64,000 bases of DNA from Thiothrix subterranea (GCF_030930995.1 NZ_CP133217.1:2594001-2658000), one strand, 5' to 3'; counted from the first letter of the stretch, positions 38,667 through 50,500 are shown. Made by a program: numbers and translations. The notes: generated by a model from the sequence alone, not told the origin.

Positions 38667-39587
38667 ATGTGGTTCAAGAATCTGTACCTGCTGCGTTTGA
38701 GCAGTGACTTCGATCTCACGCCCGAAGCGCTGCACGAAGCCCTTGAAAGCAAACCCTTTTTGGGCTGCGGCAATGAATTGCGCGAAGCCAGCGGTTGGGT
38801 ATCACCGTTTGGGCGCAACAATGAGCAATTGGTATTGGCGACTAACGGTTGTATGTTACTGACCTTGGCGCATCAAGAAAAGCTGCTTCCGGCTTCGGTG
38901 GTGCGTGAAGAACTCGATACCTTGGTTGCTGACATCGAAGAAAAAGAAGCCCGCAAAATCGGTAAGCGCGAAAAACAAGATTTGCGCGATGAGATCGAAT
39001 TTGAATTGCTGCCCAAAGCCTTCACCCGCACCAAAAAAATGGATGCTTGGCTGGATTTACCCAATGGCTGGATGATTATTAACAGCTCGTCCAATACGCC
39101 AGCGGAACGCTTAACCCATTTGTTGCGCAATACCTTGGGCAGCTTGCCCGTTGCTCCCCCGAAAACCGATATGAGTCCGGCAGTGCTAATGACGCAATGG
39201 TTGGCGGATGATCACACCTTGCCTGCACCATTTACCTTGGGCGAAGCGTGCGAATTAAAAGGGCAGGGCGAAGCAAAAAGTGTGGCAACGTTTAAGCGCC
39301 ACGAGCTAATGGCAGAAGAAGTGCAAGCGAATTTGGCAGCGGGTAAAACGGTATCCAAACTCGCTTTAATCTGGGCAGACAAGATCAGTTTCGTCTTGAC
39401 CGAAGATTTAGGGGTGCGTCAGGTGCGCTTCTTGGATGTGCTGGCCGACAATCTTAAGGATGCCGACCCGCAATCACGTGCTGAAAAGCTGGACATCGAA
39501 TTCACCCTGATGACGGGTGAAGTGACGCTGATGTTAGCCGATTTGATGCAATGTTTTACGGCAGAACCTGAACCAGAGCCTGCTTAA
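38667..39587 (+). CDS. rdgC: Recombination-associated protein RdgC
   Basis: 306 residues, MWFKNLYLLRL at the start and the full ring-forming domain architecture. RdgC is a nucleoid-associated dsDNA-binding ring that limits RecA filament formation. AAAGG is 8 nt before ATG. Its 3' end overlaps the end of the DUF349 gene on the opposite strand by 32 bases. Confidence 0.94.
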   Translation: MWFKNLYLLRLSSDFDLTPEALHEALESKPFLGCGNELREASGWVSPFGRNNEQLVLATNGCMLLTLAHQEKLLPASVVREELDTLVADIEEKEARKIGKREKQDLRDEIEFELLPKAFTRTKKMDAWLDLPNGWMIINSSSNTPAERLTHLLRNTLGSLPVAPPKTDMSPAVLMTQWLADDHTLPAPFTLGEACELKGQGEAKSVATFKRHELMAEEVQANLAAGKTVSKLALIWADKISFVLTEDLGVRQVRFLDVLADNLKDADPQSRAEKLDIEFTLMTGEVTLMLADLMQCFTAEPEPEPA

Positions 39588-40888
39588 TTTTCTCAATCCG
39601 CGCTGTCTGGCTGGCAAGGGCAGTCGCGGGCATTCCCCCCAAAGCATACCACTGTTTTAAAACAGGTAACGCATGAGCACTGGGTTGCGCGGTTTCTTTG
39701 CGACTGCGCATGGTTTCTGAGAGTTGCGCGACTTGGTATTTGAGGCGCGTGGCTTGGAATTCGGCAGGGCTTTCGAGTGCTAACAGAATTTCCAGTTGCA
39801 AGCACAATAATTCACCCGTATTGCGGTTTTCAATTTGCGCATCAGCGCTGATGTCCGCTTGTTTGTGTTGCGCGGATTGGGTAGCAAGTGCTTCTAAATC
39901 GGCGCGTTGTTGTTGCTGGCGTGCCAGTTCGCGTTGACGCTGTTCTTCAGACTGACGGGTGGTTTCTGCTAATTGCGCATCGCGTTCTTGCTGTTGTTGC
40001 TGGCGTTCTTCACGCGCACGCGCAAACAGGGTGTCGATCGGTTCACGGAATTGTTTCCACAAACGTTGTTCGTCGGAAGGGCGCGAACTGAGGCTAATTT
40101 GCCATTGGGTTTGCAGCATTTTGGCTTGCTCAATGGCTTGTGCGGTGTTGGGGGAATCCAGCAGGGCTTTGGCTTGTTCGACCAGTTGGCTGCGTTCCTG
40201 CCAGTTGCGGGCGCGTTCGGCTTTAAAGTGGGTTTCTAGCGCATCCATCGCCGCATTGAAGCGGTCATTGACGTTTTTCCAGTCTTTGTGGCTGACAGTT
40301 CCAGCGGCTTTCCAATGTTTGCGGGAATCGTTGAGGGCGATTTGTAGCGCCCGCCAATCGGGAGTTTCCCAGTTGGTCTCTGCATGTAAGGCTTCGAGTT
40401 GGGCGCAAATGGTGTTGCGTTGTTCGAGGTGCGTGGCGCGTTGTTGCGCTTGCTCGGCAAAATATTGTTTGCTGGGTTCGTAAGCGGCGGTGGCGTTGCT
40501 GTCAAAGGCTTTCCACAGCGTGTGTTGTTGCCCCGGTTCGAGCTGGGACAGTTTGCGCCATTCTTCCCGTAAGGAATGGATTTTCTTGGCACGTTCTTGG
40601 GGGTCAAGTTCCGCATCGGTGCGCAGGTGTTCTGCTGTTTCGATCAGTTGTTTGCGTACTTGATCCGTACCCCAACGCCGCCAGTCTTGAATTTCCCGCA
40701 GGAAGGGAGCGAGTGCTTGCAGACGGCGTTGGAAAAAGGCTTGGTCTTTGCCGGGGATGTGCGTGGCCTGTTTGAGATTTTCTCTGAGGGTTTTATGCAC
40801 TTCAACGGCTTCGCCGTATTGTTCGGCTTCTAAATAAGCTTCCAGCGTTTTCAAGCTGTGGTGTAAGTCGGCTAGGGTTTGCTCTTGT
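39556..40888 (-). pseudogene. DUF349 protein gene, 3' exon
   Basis: C-terminal part of a DUF349 protein, cut by a group II intron inserted at 40888/42815. Joining the two parts at that point restores one frame of 753 residues (junction ...QQQQAQQEQTLADL...). DUF349 repeats are visible: conserved Trp-Lys helices such as HWKAAGTVSHKDWKNVNDRF and QWQISLSSRPSDEQRLWKQF. From the intron border a stop lies upstream in this frame, and a TTG at 40854 is the only nearby start. The gene is probably inactive or makes only a C-terminal piece. Confidence 0.85.
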
Positions 40889-42814
40889 GTACGCCCGACA
40901 TGGGCATGAACTCATGGGGTGCAAGTCCCCTGTAGGAGAACCCACCGTTCTGGCTTTCAGAGCGGCATAACTACTAGCCGACGGCAACTGCCACCCCGCG
41001 AGGGCTGGTGGGAAGGAAGCCGAAGCGCAAAACTGCGAGCCTACGGACAGAAACGTCATACAAGGCTGAGTCTCAGGGATGAGTGGGCACAAGGTCACGA
41101 AATCCAGTGGTTCGCGAGATACAGTAAATGACGGGGTTGTGCAGTGACAGTTCATGTTCTTATTCGGGGAGATCTGCTTAACCAGCGGTCGTCGTGAACC
41201 CGTACAGGCGCGGGTATAGAAAAGGTCTGGGCGTTCTGGCATGTCATCCGCCAGCAGCGAGCGAACCGGATGACAAACGGCAGCGCGGCGGGAGCAATCT
41301 TCACCGTGATTAAGCAGAAGTCAGCAGACGGCATAGTAGCCCAACGCCCGGCGTAATGGCGGGGACACGGTGAAGGCCGGAACATCAGGGGAGGAGCAGC
41401 CCACCTGACCTTGGCGGCAGCGATGCCAAAGGCGGTCAACGTGGCAGCGAGCCTCCCACAACATCCATTGAGCAACCATGAACATGGAACAAACCTTACT
41501 GAATGACATTTTGTTGCCCACCAACCTGCACCCGGCATGGAAACATGTGCGGCAGAACAAGGGCAGCGCAGGCATCGACGGCATCACGCTGGACGCCTAC
41601 CCGGACTGGGCGAAAGCCCACTGGGCAAACATCCGGCGCGGGTTGCTGGCGGGTTATTATTGCCCGCAGCCAGTCAGACGGGTAGAGATTCCCAAACCGA
41701 ACGGCGGTGTCCGTTTGCTGGGTATTCCCACCGTCAACGACCGGCTGATCCAGCAAGCCATCGTACAACGCCTGCAACCGTTGGTTGACCCCAGCTTCTC
41801 GGAACACAGCTACGGCTTCCGTCCGCACCGTTCAGCCCACCACGCCATCAGGGCGGTACAAGGCTTCATCCGGCGCGGCGACCGTTACGCCGTGGACATC
41901 GACCTGTCGAAATTCTTCGACAACGTAGACCACGACCTGCTGATGCACCGGCTGGGCAAACGGGTCAACGACCCGCATGTTCTTACCCTGATCGGCAAAT
42001 ACCTGCGGGCAGGTGTCAGCCACCACGGCAACATCGAAGCCACCCACGGGGTGTCCCCCAAGGTGGTCCACTGTCGCCACTGTTGGCAAACATCCTGCTC
42101 GACGACCTTGACCGGTTTCTGGAACGTAAAGGCTACCGGTTCGCCCGTTACGCCGACGACTTCGTGATTGGCGCAAAAACCCTTGCAGAAGGGCAGCGCA
42201 TCAAAACTGAAGTCGAAACCTTTCTGCAAACCCTCAAGTTGCCGGTCAACGCCGACAAAAGCAGCGTCCTGCCGATGAACGAACTCTGCTTCCTCGGCTA
42301 CCAGTTCCGGGGACTCCACCTTATCTGGAGTCCTGCGAGTCTGGCAGCCTTCAAGCACCGTATTCGCCAACTGACCAACCGCTCGTGGGGCGTCAGTTGG
42401 GAATACCGCTACCGGAAGCTGAAGGAATACCTCACCGGCTGGATGAACTACTTTGCTCTGGTCATCTTTGACCCGGTGGAACGGCTGGACTACTGGATAC
42501 GGCGCAGAATCCGCATGTGCTACCTCAAGCAATGGCGGAAACCGCGCACCCGCATCCGCAACCTGATCAAGCTGGGCGTCCCGGAACGGTTGGCGGTCAG
42601 CATCGGGTTGAGTTCCAAAGGCTACTACCGGCTGGCAAAGACCAAGGCCATGCAAATGGGGCTGTCGAATCGCTGGCTGAAGGAACAAGGGTTAGTGTCG
42701 CTCAAGGATCAATGGGTCAAGTGCCGTTATCCCAACGGCTGATGAACCGCCCTGTGCGGAGCCGCACGCAGGGTGGTGTGGGGGCTGGGGGTTAGAAACC
42801 TCCGGCTACCCGAT
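40889..42814 (+). mobile_element. Group II intron, inserted antisense to the DUF349 gene
   Basis: 1926 bp (642 x 3). The 5' end GTACGCCCGACATGGGC resembles the bacterial consensus GTGYGCCCGGCATGGGC, with A at the third base. The RNA domains run from 40889 to about 41477, the reverse transcriptase frame from 41478 to 42742, domain V is at about 42744-42777 (CGCCCTGTGCGGAGCCGCAC..AGGGTGG) and domain VI with a candidate branch A follows to CTACCCGAT. The intron reads on the + strand while the host gene reads on the minus strand, so it cannot be spliced from host mRNA. Confidence 0.88.
41478..42742 (+). pseudogene. ltrA: Group II intron reverse transcriptase/maturase, frameshifted
   Basis: Two frames, 41478-42167 and 42083-42742, together give the expected protein: RT fingers with KGSAGIDGITLD and FRPHRSAHHAI, then palm motif YADDFV in the second frame, and a maturase X domain (RIRMCYLKQWRKPRTRIRNL onward). 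No HNH endonuclease domain is seen. The break is at a C run (42055-42059), where the conserved GV(S)PQGGPLSPLLANI segment changes frame; one base missing or two extra would explain it. Probably an inactive maturase unless slippage on the C run restores it. Confidence 0.85.
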
Positions 42815-43743
42815 TGAGCTTGTTGTTGCTGGCGGTTTTTGCGGGCGGCGGCTTCGCGTTGCTGTTCTTGTTCGAGGCGCTCTTGTTGGGCTTGTGCGGC
42901 GGCCTCGGCTTGCTGTTGGGCTTCGGCAGCTAAACGCGCTTGTTCAGCGGCTTGTTGGGCTTGCAATTGTTGTTGCTGGGTGTGTTCGGTTTCCCAGGTT
43001 TGCAGGCGTTGTTGAAAGTCGGTCAGCGCTTGTTGGAAGCGTTGTTGTTGGGTTTGATTGGCGGTTTTGCTGATTTTTTGCCAACGTTGTTCCAGTACTT
43101 TGACGCGGGTTTTTTCTTGCGCCCAGCGTTGGGTGTTGCCGAGAGTTTCGGCTTCGGCACAGAGTGCGTCGATGTCGGCTTGTTGTTTGTGCTGATGTTG
43201 CACAATGTCTTCGCGTTCTTTAAGCAATTGACGCAGGCGTTTATTATTTTTGCCGTGCAGCTTTTCCAATGCTTGAAGTTGCGCCAAGTCATGAATCTGA
43301 GCAGCAGCGCTGTATTGAATCTCTTTGGAGGTGTCGTTACTGGCAATGGAGAACAATAATTCTTGGTCGTCCAGCTTGGCGATGGCTTGGTGACGCAATT
43401 TAACGCCCCGCATCGAATCACGCGCAATGCTGCGGAGGAGAGCGGGATTCTGTAGCCAAGCAAAGACTTCTGTCAGTAAATGGTCGTGGCGGTGATCAGT
43501 CGCCGCCAAACCAATGACACGTTGGCGGGCGCGTTCACCAATCGAACCCGCCGTGTGACCCATTTGCACCAAGGTCGGAATGTGGTGCAAACGGGTAATG
43601 GCTTCCATGCGTACATCACTGTCAGGATCGCTTTGAGCAATCTTGATCAATTCCATGCTGTCACCAGCGAGGCTCGCCAGTGATTTTACGCGGACACTGG
43701 CATCAGCGTGTTGCCATTTTGGTTTAAAGAACTTCCCTAACAT
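42815..43743 (-). pseudogene. DUF349 protein gene, 5' exon
   Basis: N-terminal part of the gene above. It starts at ATG 43743, 25 bp after the metG stop and thus in the metG unit. MLGKFFKPKWQHADASVRVKSL opens a HEAT-like region (about 1-160); a glutamine-rich coiled coil follows up to the intron border at residue 309. Reading on into the intron adds foreign residues and a stop at 42727. In relatives the intact gene encodes a DUF349 protein of unknown role. Confidence 0.82.
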
Positions 43744-43768
43744 ACTATTTTTCGTCTTATTGTTGGCG

Positions 43769-45826
43769 TTACTTTACGCGCATTCCGGGTTCTGCACCCT
43801 TGTCAGGTGTCAGGATGAATAAATCTTTACCGCCGGGGCCTGCTGCCAACACCATGCCTTCGGATACGCCAAAGCGCATTTTACGGGGGGAAAGGTTGGC
43901 GACCATCACGGTGTAACGACCTTCCAGATCGGCGGGGTCGTAAGCGGATTTTATCCCGGCAAACACGTTGCGGGTTTCACCGCCCAGATCAAGGGTCAAT
44001 TGTACCAGCTTATCAGCGCCTTTGACGTGTTCCGCTTTAACGATTTTAGCAATGCGCAAGTCGATTTTGGCGAAATCGTCGTAGTCAATCGTGGGGCTGA
44101 TAGGGTCGTCGGTCAGGTATTGAGTACTGTTCCCTTCGACTTCGCTCAGGGAGCGGTTATCTGTTTGGTTGCTGAGCATAGCCGAAGCATTGTCTGCGAG
44201 CATGGCTTCGACCATTGCCGGTTCAACACGGGTCATCAGGGCTTTGAACGTGGCAATTTCGCTGCCAAGCAGTGGTGTCGCAACGCTTGCCCAAGTCAGT
44301 TCACCGGCATTGAGGAAGCTTTCTGCGTCCACCGCCAATTGTGGGAGAACCGGCTTGAGGTAGCTCACAATCGCGCGGAACATATTAATGCCTTGGGTGC
44401 AAACGCTTTGTACGTCGGCAAGGCGTTCGGAGTCTTTGGCGAGTACCCACGGCTTTTGTTCGTCAACGTATTGGTTGGCCTTGTCAGCCAAACCCATGAT
44501 TTCGCGCATGGCCTGACCGTAGCGGCGAGTTTCGTAAAGTTCGGCGATACGCTCAGAGGCATCGCTAAATTCCTGATATAACGCGCTATCAGGCAGCATA
44601 TCAGCCAATTTATTGTCAAAACGCTTATTGATGAAACCGGCGCACCGCGAGGCAATATTAACCACTTTGCCGACTAAATCGCTGTTGACCCGTGCTACGA
44701 AGTCTTCGAGGTTGAGGTCGATGTCATCCACGCCATTGCTGAGTTTGCTGGCGAAATAATAGCGTAACCATTCCGGGTTCAAATGCTTGAGGTAGCTTTC
44801 GGCTTGGATGAATGTACCGCGTGATTTGGACATTTTTGCGCCATTCACGGTCAGAAAGCCGTGGCAATGTACCGCGCTGGGGGTACGGAAACCCGCGCCA
44901 TGCAATAAGGCAGGCCAAAACAATGTGTGGAAATAGGCAATGTCTTTACCGATGAAGTGGTATACCTCGGCGGTGGAATCGGCTTTCCAGAAGCTATCGA
45001 AATCCAGCCCGGTGCGCTCACACAGGTTTTTGAAGCTGGCTAAATAACCAATTGGCGCATCCAGCCACACGTAAAAATATTTGTCGTCAGTGTCGGGAAT
45101 TTTAAAGCCCCAGTAAGGCGCGTCGCGGGAAACATCCCAATCACTCAAGCCTTGATCTGATTCAAACCATTCCATTTGCTTATTGGCTATTTCTTTTTGT
45201 ACCGCGCCGCTGGCAAGGAATTCGCGCAGGAAGGTTTCAAAATGCCCCAGCTTGAAGAAATAGTGGTCGGTTTCTTTTTCAATCGGAGTCGTGCCGGAAA
45301 TCGCCGATACCGCATTTTTCAAATCAGTGGGGGAGTAAGTCGCACCGCAGGCTTCGCAGTTATCGCCGTATTGATCCGCCGCGCCACAACGTGGGCATTC
45401 GCCTTTAATGAAGCGATCGGGCAGGAACATTTTCGCTTGCGCGTCGTAAGCTTGGCGAATCGTGCGTTTTTCGATATGCCCGTTGTCACGCGCCGCTTTG
45501 TAGATGAATTCGGCGAAGTGCCGGTTTTCGTCGGAGTGCGTGGTGTAGTAATTGTCGAAACCGACCCTAAATCCCGCAAAATCACGCTGATGTTCCGCGC
45601 CTATGCGGGCAATCAGTTGTTCTGGGGTAATGCCTTCTTGTTGCGCCCGCAGCATGATCGGTGTGCCGTGCGTGTCATCTGCGCACACGTAATAACATTC
45701 ATTGCCGCGCAAACGCTGAAAACGCGCCCAAATATCCGTCTGGATGTATTCGACCATGTGACCAATATGAATCGGGCCATTGGCATAAGGTAGGGCACTG
45801 GTGATGAGGATTTTTCTTGGCTGCAT
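43769..45826 (-). CDS. metG: Methionyl-tRNA synthetase
   Basis: Class I synthetase, 685 residues. The HIGH motif is [15 protein letters not shown], the zinc knuckle is [23 protein letters not shown] is intact ([11 protein letters not shown]), and a C-terminal EMAPII/OB tRNA-binding domain (about 580-685) is present. Between the anticodon-binding domain and the OB domain is a linker holding [13 protein letters not shown] (about 553-566), encoded by a short palindromic repeat. Start ATG 45826. The DUF349 gene follows downstream. Confidence 0.96.
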   Translation of the reverse strand: MQPRKILITSALPYANGPIHIGHMVEYIQTDIWARFQRLRGNECYYVCADDTHGTPIMLRAQQEGITPEQLIARIGAEHQRDFAGFRVGFDNYYTTHSDENRHFAEFIYKAARDNGHIEKRTIRQAYDAQAKMFLPDRFIKGECPRCGAADQYGDNCEACGATYSPTDLKNAVSAISGTTPIEKETDHYFFKLGHFETFLREFLASGAVQKEIANKQMEWFESDQGLSDWDVSRDAPYWGFKIPDTDDKYFYVWLDAPIGYLASFKNLCERTGLDFDSFWKADSTAEVYHFIGKDIAYFHTLFWPALLHGAGFRTPSAVHCHGFLTVNGAKMSKSRGTFIQAESYLKHLNPEWLRYYFASKLSNGVDDIDLNLEDFVARVNSDLVGKVVNIASRCAGFINKRFDNKLADMLPDSALYQEFSDASERIAELYETRRYGQAMREIMGLADKANQYVDEQKPWVLAKDSERLADVQSVCTQGINMFRAIVSYLKPVLPQLAVDAESFLNAGELTWASVATPLLGSEIATFKALMTRVEPAMVEAMLADNASAMLSNQTDNRSLSEVEGNSTQYLTDDPISPTIDYDDFAKIDLRIAKIVKAEHVKGADKLVQLTLDLGGETRNVFAGIKSAYDPADLEGRYTVMVANLSPRKMRFGVSEGMVLAAGPGGKDLFILTPDKGAEPGMRVK
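44130..44156. repeat. Short palindromic repeat in the metG linker
   Basis: CCCTTCGACTTCGCTCAGGG core with CCCT/AGGG arms, read in frame on the minus strand as SLSEVEG. The same short element and its peptide are familiar from interspersed repeats in various bacteria, usually between genes. Here it sits inside an essential gene at a tolerant linker. Confidence 0.6.
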
Positions 45827-45950
45827 GGCTGTCTTTAAAGGCTTCTGATAGGGACGCGATAAAGTAGCAGGTTGTGGCGGTTTGTGCCACTGGTTGGCAT
45901 CGAAACACTACCATTAGTAAATTCAATGAATATTTTAGTGATAGTTGCCA

Positions 45951-45956
45951 TATAAT
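45951..45956 (+). promoter_or_regulatory. Possible -10 element for the DUF1566 lipoprotein
   Basis: TATAAT 50 bp before the ATG, in an AT-rich gap of 179 bp with metG divergent. No convincing -35. Confidence 0.35.
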
Positions 45957-46005
45957 ATTTGATTGAAACCATAAACCCCAATTAACCACTTATAGGTAAT
46001 AAATC

Positions 46006-47532
46006 ATGAATATGAACAGTGTCAGCGTTCATACGTTCAATAAAACCTCCGTATCGAAACACGGACAATTACTCCTAGCTAGTATTGTAATGTCATCGTT
46101 GTTAACTGCTTGTGGCGGAAACAGCGGACCATCTGCGGAAGAAACGGCTGCCCGTGCAGCAGTAACTACTGCGCAATCAGCCGCAGCAGTAGCGGCGGTT
46201 GCGGCACAAGTAGCGGAAAAAGCAGCACAGGAGGAGGATAGTACCGCTGCTGCCAAGGCGGCGGCTGACGCTGCTGCTGCGGCAAAAACAGCAGCACAAG
46301 CATCGATATTGGCAGCGGAAAAAGCTGCTATTGATAAATCTGCTACCGATGAAGCAGATCAGGCAAAATTAGCCGCATCAGCCGCACAAGCATCAGCAGA
46401 CAAAGCGGCTGCCTCATCTGCTGCGGCGACACAAGCGGTGGCAGATAAAGCTGTTACTATTTCGATAAAACGCGAAGAGATTAATACGATTGCGGTTAAT
46501 ATTAGTAAAGAAGTGCAAGCTGCACAGTCAGCACGTACGAGTGCTGATAATGTATTACTACAGGCTGAACAACAAGCTAAAAATTATCCAGAAGTTGCAG
46601 AATCTCTTCGGCAAACTCAAACCTATGCTGCACAATCTGTGACAGAAGCCGAGAAAGCAGTGGCGGAAAAAACGCGGGTTGAAACCATCCAGACGGATGC
46701 CGCTAGTACAGAAACCGTAGCTGCTATTCAAGCATTGTTAACTCAGGCAAAAGCAGCAGAACAGGCGGCTAAGATTGCCCGTGAAGCTGCTGAAAAAGCG
46801 CTGCAATCTGCCCGTTCCGCTGCCAGCCAAGTGACGTCGGAAGTGGCGGCGGCAAAGGCAGCACGTCGTTACACAAAAATTGATCCGTTTGGCAATGAAT
46901 TACCACGAACTGCAAATTCATGGTCTTGTTTGAAAGATACGGAGACAGGTTTGATTTGGGAAATGAAAACCGACGATGGTGGCTTCAGAGATAAGGATTG
47001 GCGCTACAAACACATGCACAATTCTGGTGGTTACGCAGGCGTGACTGATCTGAATGGCAAGCTACTGTGCAATGGCATATTTTCTTGTGATCCATACAGT
47101 TACATTGATATGGTAAATCAGCAAGTAGGTTTATGTGGTAAAAGTAACTGGCGTCTACCTAAAATGGAAGAACTGGGTTCTATTGCCCAAATTAATGCAG
47201 ATGAGCGTCCTCCTCACATTGAGAGAAGTGTTTTTAAAGACCTTCCTGATGCTAAAGCGGCTTATTGTTCTGAAAACATGATTACCGATCCCAATCAATG
47301 TGGATATGGACCCGGTAGCAGTGTGACATACAATAGTGATGGACGTATTGAGTGCAACTACAAAGGTGTGGATTTTGGTAATGAATTTTTACCAAATTTG
47401 CCACATGATAAAGCGCACCTTGATCTCAGCATTGCTGTGGCATTGCGCCACTACGGTGAAGTGGGTGATGGAAAAGATTATCCTTATGGCACGGCTAATT
47501 GGCTTTGTAGCACTCGGTTAGTAACTAAGTAA
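46006..47532 (+). CDS. Alanine-rich lipoprotein with DUF1566 domain
   Basis: 508 residues. The lipoprotein signal ends in lipobox LTAC (cysteine about residue 36). An Ala/Glu/Lys/Gln-rich region (about 45-285) of heptad character predicts a long helical stalk or coiled coil. The C-terminal DUF1566 domain (about 300-505) has LKDTETGLIWEMKT, NWRLPKMEELGSI and a cysteine-rich stretch; it is related to C-type-lectin-like folds of surface proteins. Predicted outer-membrane-anchored stalk presenting a head domain. TAGGT lies 8 nt before ATG and a strong terminator follows. It converges on the giant adhesin gene. Confidence 0.82.
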   Translation: MNMNSVSVHTFNKTSVSKHGQLLLASIVMSSLLTACGGNSGPSAEETAARAAVTTAQSAAAVAAVAAQVAEKAAQEEDSTAAAKAAADAAAAAKTAAQASILAAEKAAIDKSATDEADQAKLAASAAQASADKAAASSAAATQAVADKAVTISIKREEINTIAVNISKEVQAAQSARTSADNVLLQAEQQAKNYPEVAESLRQTQTYAAQSVTEAEKAVAEKTRVETIQTDAASTETVAAIQALLTQAKAAEQAAKIAREAAEKALQSARSAASQVTSEVAAAKAARRYTKIDPFGNELPRTANSWSCLKDTETGLIWEMKTDDGGFRDKDWRYKHMHNSGGYAGVTDLNGKLLCNGIFSCDPYSYIDMVNQQVGLCGKSNWRLPKMEELGSIAQINADERPPHIERSVFKDLPDAKAAYCSENMITDPNQCGYGPGSSVTYNSDGRIECNYKGVDFGNEFLPNLPHDKAHLDLSIAVALRHYGEVGDGKDYPYGTANWLCSTRLVTK

Positions 47533-47551
47533 ATCTTATATTGTTGTTTCG

Positions 47552-47587
47552 AGGGCGTCCTGTTTTGCACAGGACGCCCTTTTTTAT
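47552..47587 (+). terminator. Strong terminator after the DUF1566 lipoprotein gene
   Basis: AGGGCGTCCTGT/ACAGGACGCCCT stem with a short loop and a run of seven Ts. It lies between two convergent genes; the minus-strand side lacks a T-run, so it mainly serves the + strand. Confidence 0.9.
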
Positions 47588-47597
47588 GGCGTATGGT

Positions 47598-50500
47598 TTA
47601 TTGCAACCCACCTTTCACAATGTAGTTTGCCGCGAAACCATTATTGAGCGGATGCAGCAGGATATTACCCACCAACAGCGTGGTGTCATTGCCCGGCCCA
47701 GTAAACAACGTTTTGCCATCAAAGTTGATGTCGGTGTTGATGTAGCCCGTTAGGATATGGTTGGTATTGCTTTGCGTATTATCGCCAGCAGTAATCACGC
47801 GCCCTAGCAGGCTGGTAACATCATTGTTTGGACCATTAGCGCTTAAGGTGTTGCTTACATTAATATCACCAGCCCACATTAGTGCTACCATGCCAGTAAT
47901 AATGCGGGTTTCATCGCCACTGACCACCATTGAACTTGAAGCGAAATTGAGCGCTTTCGCGGTGCTACTCAAGCTGATAGGGCTGGCACTTACCATGCCT
48001 AGGTGATTGCGGTGACGCACACTCACGTAGTAATTGCCTGCTTTAACCTTCGCAAAGTGCAACAGGTTAGAGCTGGTTTGCGAATCCACGACATCGCCAT
48101 CCCGTTGCAGAATCAGCGCTCGGCTGGCTACCACGGTATCAAGACCAGTACGCAATTCAACCAGTATCCAATCGACGACTGCATCGTTGCCCGCCATTTC
48201 TTGAACCATCGTGCTGAGTGTTTCAGTGCCAGCGTATTTAAACGGATCCGCCTGATACGGTTGTGTATTGGGCAATAAGCCTAAGGTATTCAAGGTGTCT
48301 ACCATCAATGCCGTTTTGCTGTCATAAGCACCTTGTAACATGGCACGCACGCTTACCGTCACACCATCATCGGCGGTGTTGTTGACGACACTCACTTTGA
48401 ACAGTTTACTGCTGCTTAAACCGCCGGTATCGGTAACGGCAATCTCCACTTCGTAAACGTTATCGCGGTTAGCATCCATCGGCGCGTCATAATCAGGCAT
48501 GACGCGGAAACGCAATAAGCCGGTGCTGGAGTCTATTTCAAAATTGGTACCGTCTGCGCCGCCGTTGATACGGTAGCTCAATTTGTCATTGGCATCGGAA
48601 TCTTGCGCTGCTACCGTCAATACCGTTTTACTGGTGTCTTCGGTGACGCTCAGGCTGGTGGTTGAGGTGATCGCGGGCGCTTCATTGGTATTCATTACCC
48701 GCACGCTGACATCGCGCACGTATTTTGCACCATCCACGGTGGTCGCCGTGATTTCCAAGTCATAGACGTTATCTTTATCGCTATCCATCGGTGATTCGTA
48801 ATTGCCCGGTGGCAAGGTCAGACTCGGTGGCGGCGCGGCGCGGGTATCAATTTCCGTACCATCAGCATCAGCCGATTTGGTAATGATGACGCTATTAACA
48901 ATAAATTTAACCGTTGCACAGTCTAAGGTCGCGCCGGGGGTCGGGTTGGTAATCGTGAAGAAGTTACCGTCGCTACCACCACTGATGACATAAGTAATGG
49001 GGTTGCCATTGGAATCTTTGGCTTCCAATAATTTGATCACCGTCGTTACATTGGTTTCATCAATGACCATATTGGTGCCGCTGGTCGTGTCATCAATCAG
49101 GCTGTCACAGACTTGGATGGTAATGCCATCTTTTATGCCGGAAAACTCCGACGTAGAACCATACGTGCTGGCGTCGATTTTCTGTGTCAGCGTAACGCTG
49201 ATGTAAGCACCTTGCGCCACGGTTATTGTGCTGTTGAGTGTGCCTTTGAAATTCAAGCTGCCAGTGCCGGGGTGACTGAGGTCTTTGCTGCCAATCAAGG
49301 TTTGGCCTTCACCATTGCCGGATGTGTCTTTGGCGGCGCTGGTAAAGAATTCAATACGGTAATCACCTGCCGCTACATCCAAGTTGAAGTCATACGTCAC
49401 AACCTTGGTGCCATTCGCGCCGAAAGAGTTAACTTTGACGTCTGGGTAATTGAGCAGATTATTGGGGCCAGAATCCGCATCACCGGCGTCATTAGCCGTT
49501 ACCCCGAAACCGTTCTCGTCGCCACCGACCAAATCAATACCCAACCCGGTATTGGCGTAAATGCTGTTACCGAGGAAGCTGTTATTGGTGGTTGCACCCT
49601 GTACATTGATGCCATCACCACTGAAATTGGTAATAGCGAGATTGAGGACTTGACTACCTGTGCTGCCAGTAACCAACGTTAAGCCATTGCCCGCACCACC
49701 GTTGCCATTCAATTGAATGACAGGAGCGGCGCTCGTGCTATTGAAAGTCGCTTGTTTGCTGCCATCCAACACCAGAGGTTTGTTGATGTCAGGCAATGCG
49801 CTGTTTAGGGTGATTTTCCAAACACCCGCGTTGTAATTCGGGTCGCTGGTGGACAGTTCTAAAATGGCGTTTTCTTTGCCAGCGGTGCGCCCAACTTGTG
49901 CCAGTGTCGCATCACCATCCAACAGGTTGGCGTTCAATAAGAATTGACGGAGTGAACCCGCGCCGCTGTCATTGGTGTTGGTCACGGTGTCGAAGTTGAA
50001 GCCGAAGTTGACATTGCTGAGATTGGCATTGCTCAACGTAATGGCTTGGCTGAATGCCGTGCTCGCGGTATTCACGCTGTTCACGCCGTCAGTACGGTAG
50101 GTGATAACCCCACGTTCTGAACCGTTGGAGCCGGGGCGGGTCGAGTGCACGCTGGTATTTACCGCTTGCACACTGTATGTACCTACGGGGATGTCGGTGA
50201 AAATGTAGCTACCATCGGCTGCTGTGGTGGCGGTGGCGAGTACGTTATTGCTGGCATCGCGTAGCTCGACGCTGGCACCACTGATACCCGTCATGCCAGC
50301 CGTTGCCGCATTGAACGCACGCCCATTGCCGCCACCGTAATTCACGTCTTCGTAGATTTTACCGGCAACATCGTACACTTCCAACAGCAGAACAGTGGGG
50401 GAGAATTCCGAAGTGCCGGAATTGCTGAGTGTGGCGGTGGCGGTCATGCTGTCACCCGTTACAAACCCTGCCGGAGTTGGAATGGTGACAGTGAAGGCGT

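Noticed and set aside
42050-42062. Programmed -1 frameshift in the intron RT
   Set aside because: No canonical slippery heptamer; decay or a sequencing error at the C run is simpler. Kept as a lower-interest finding.
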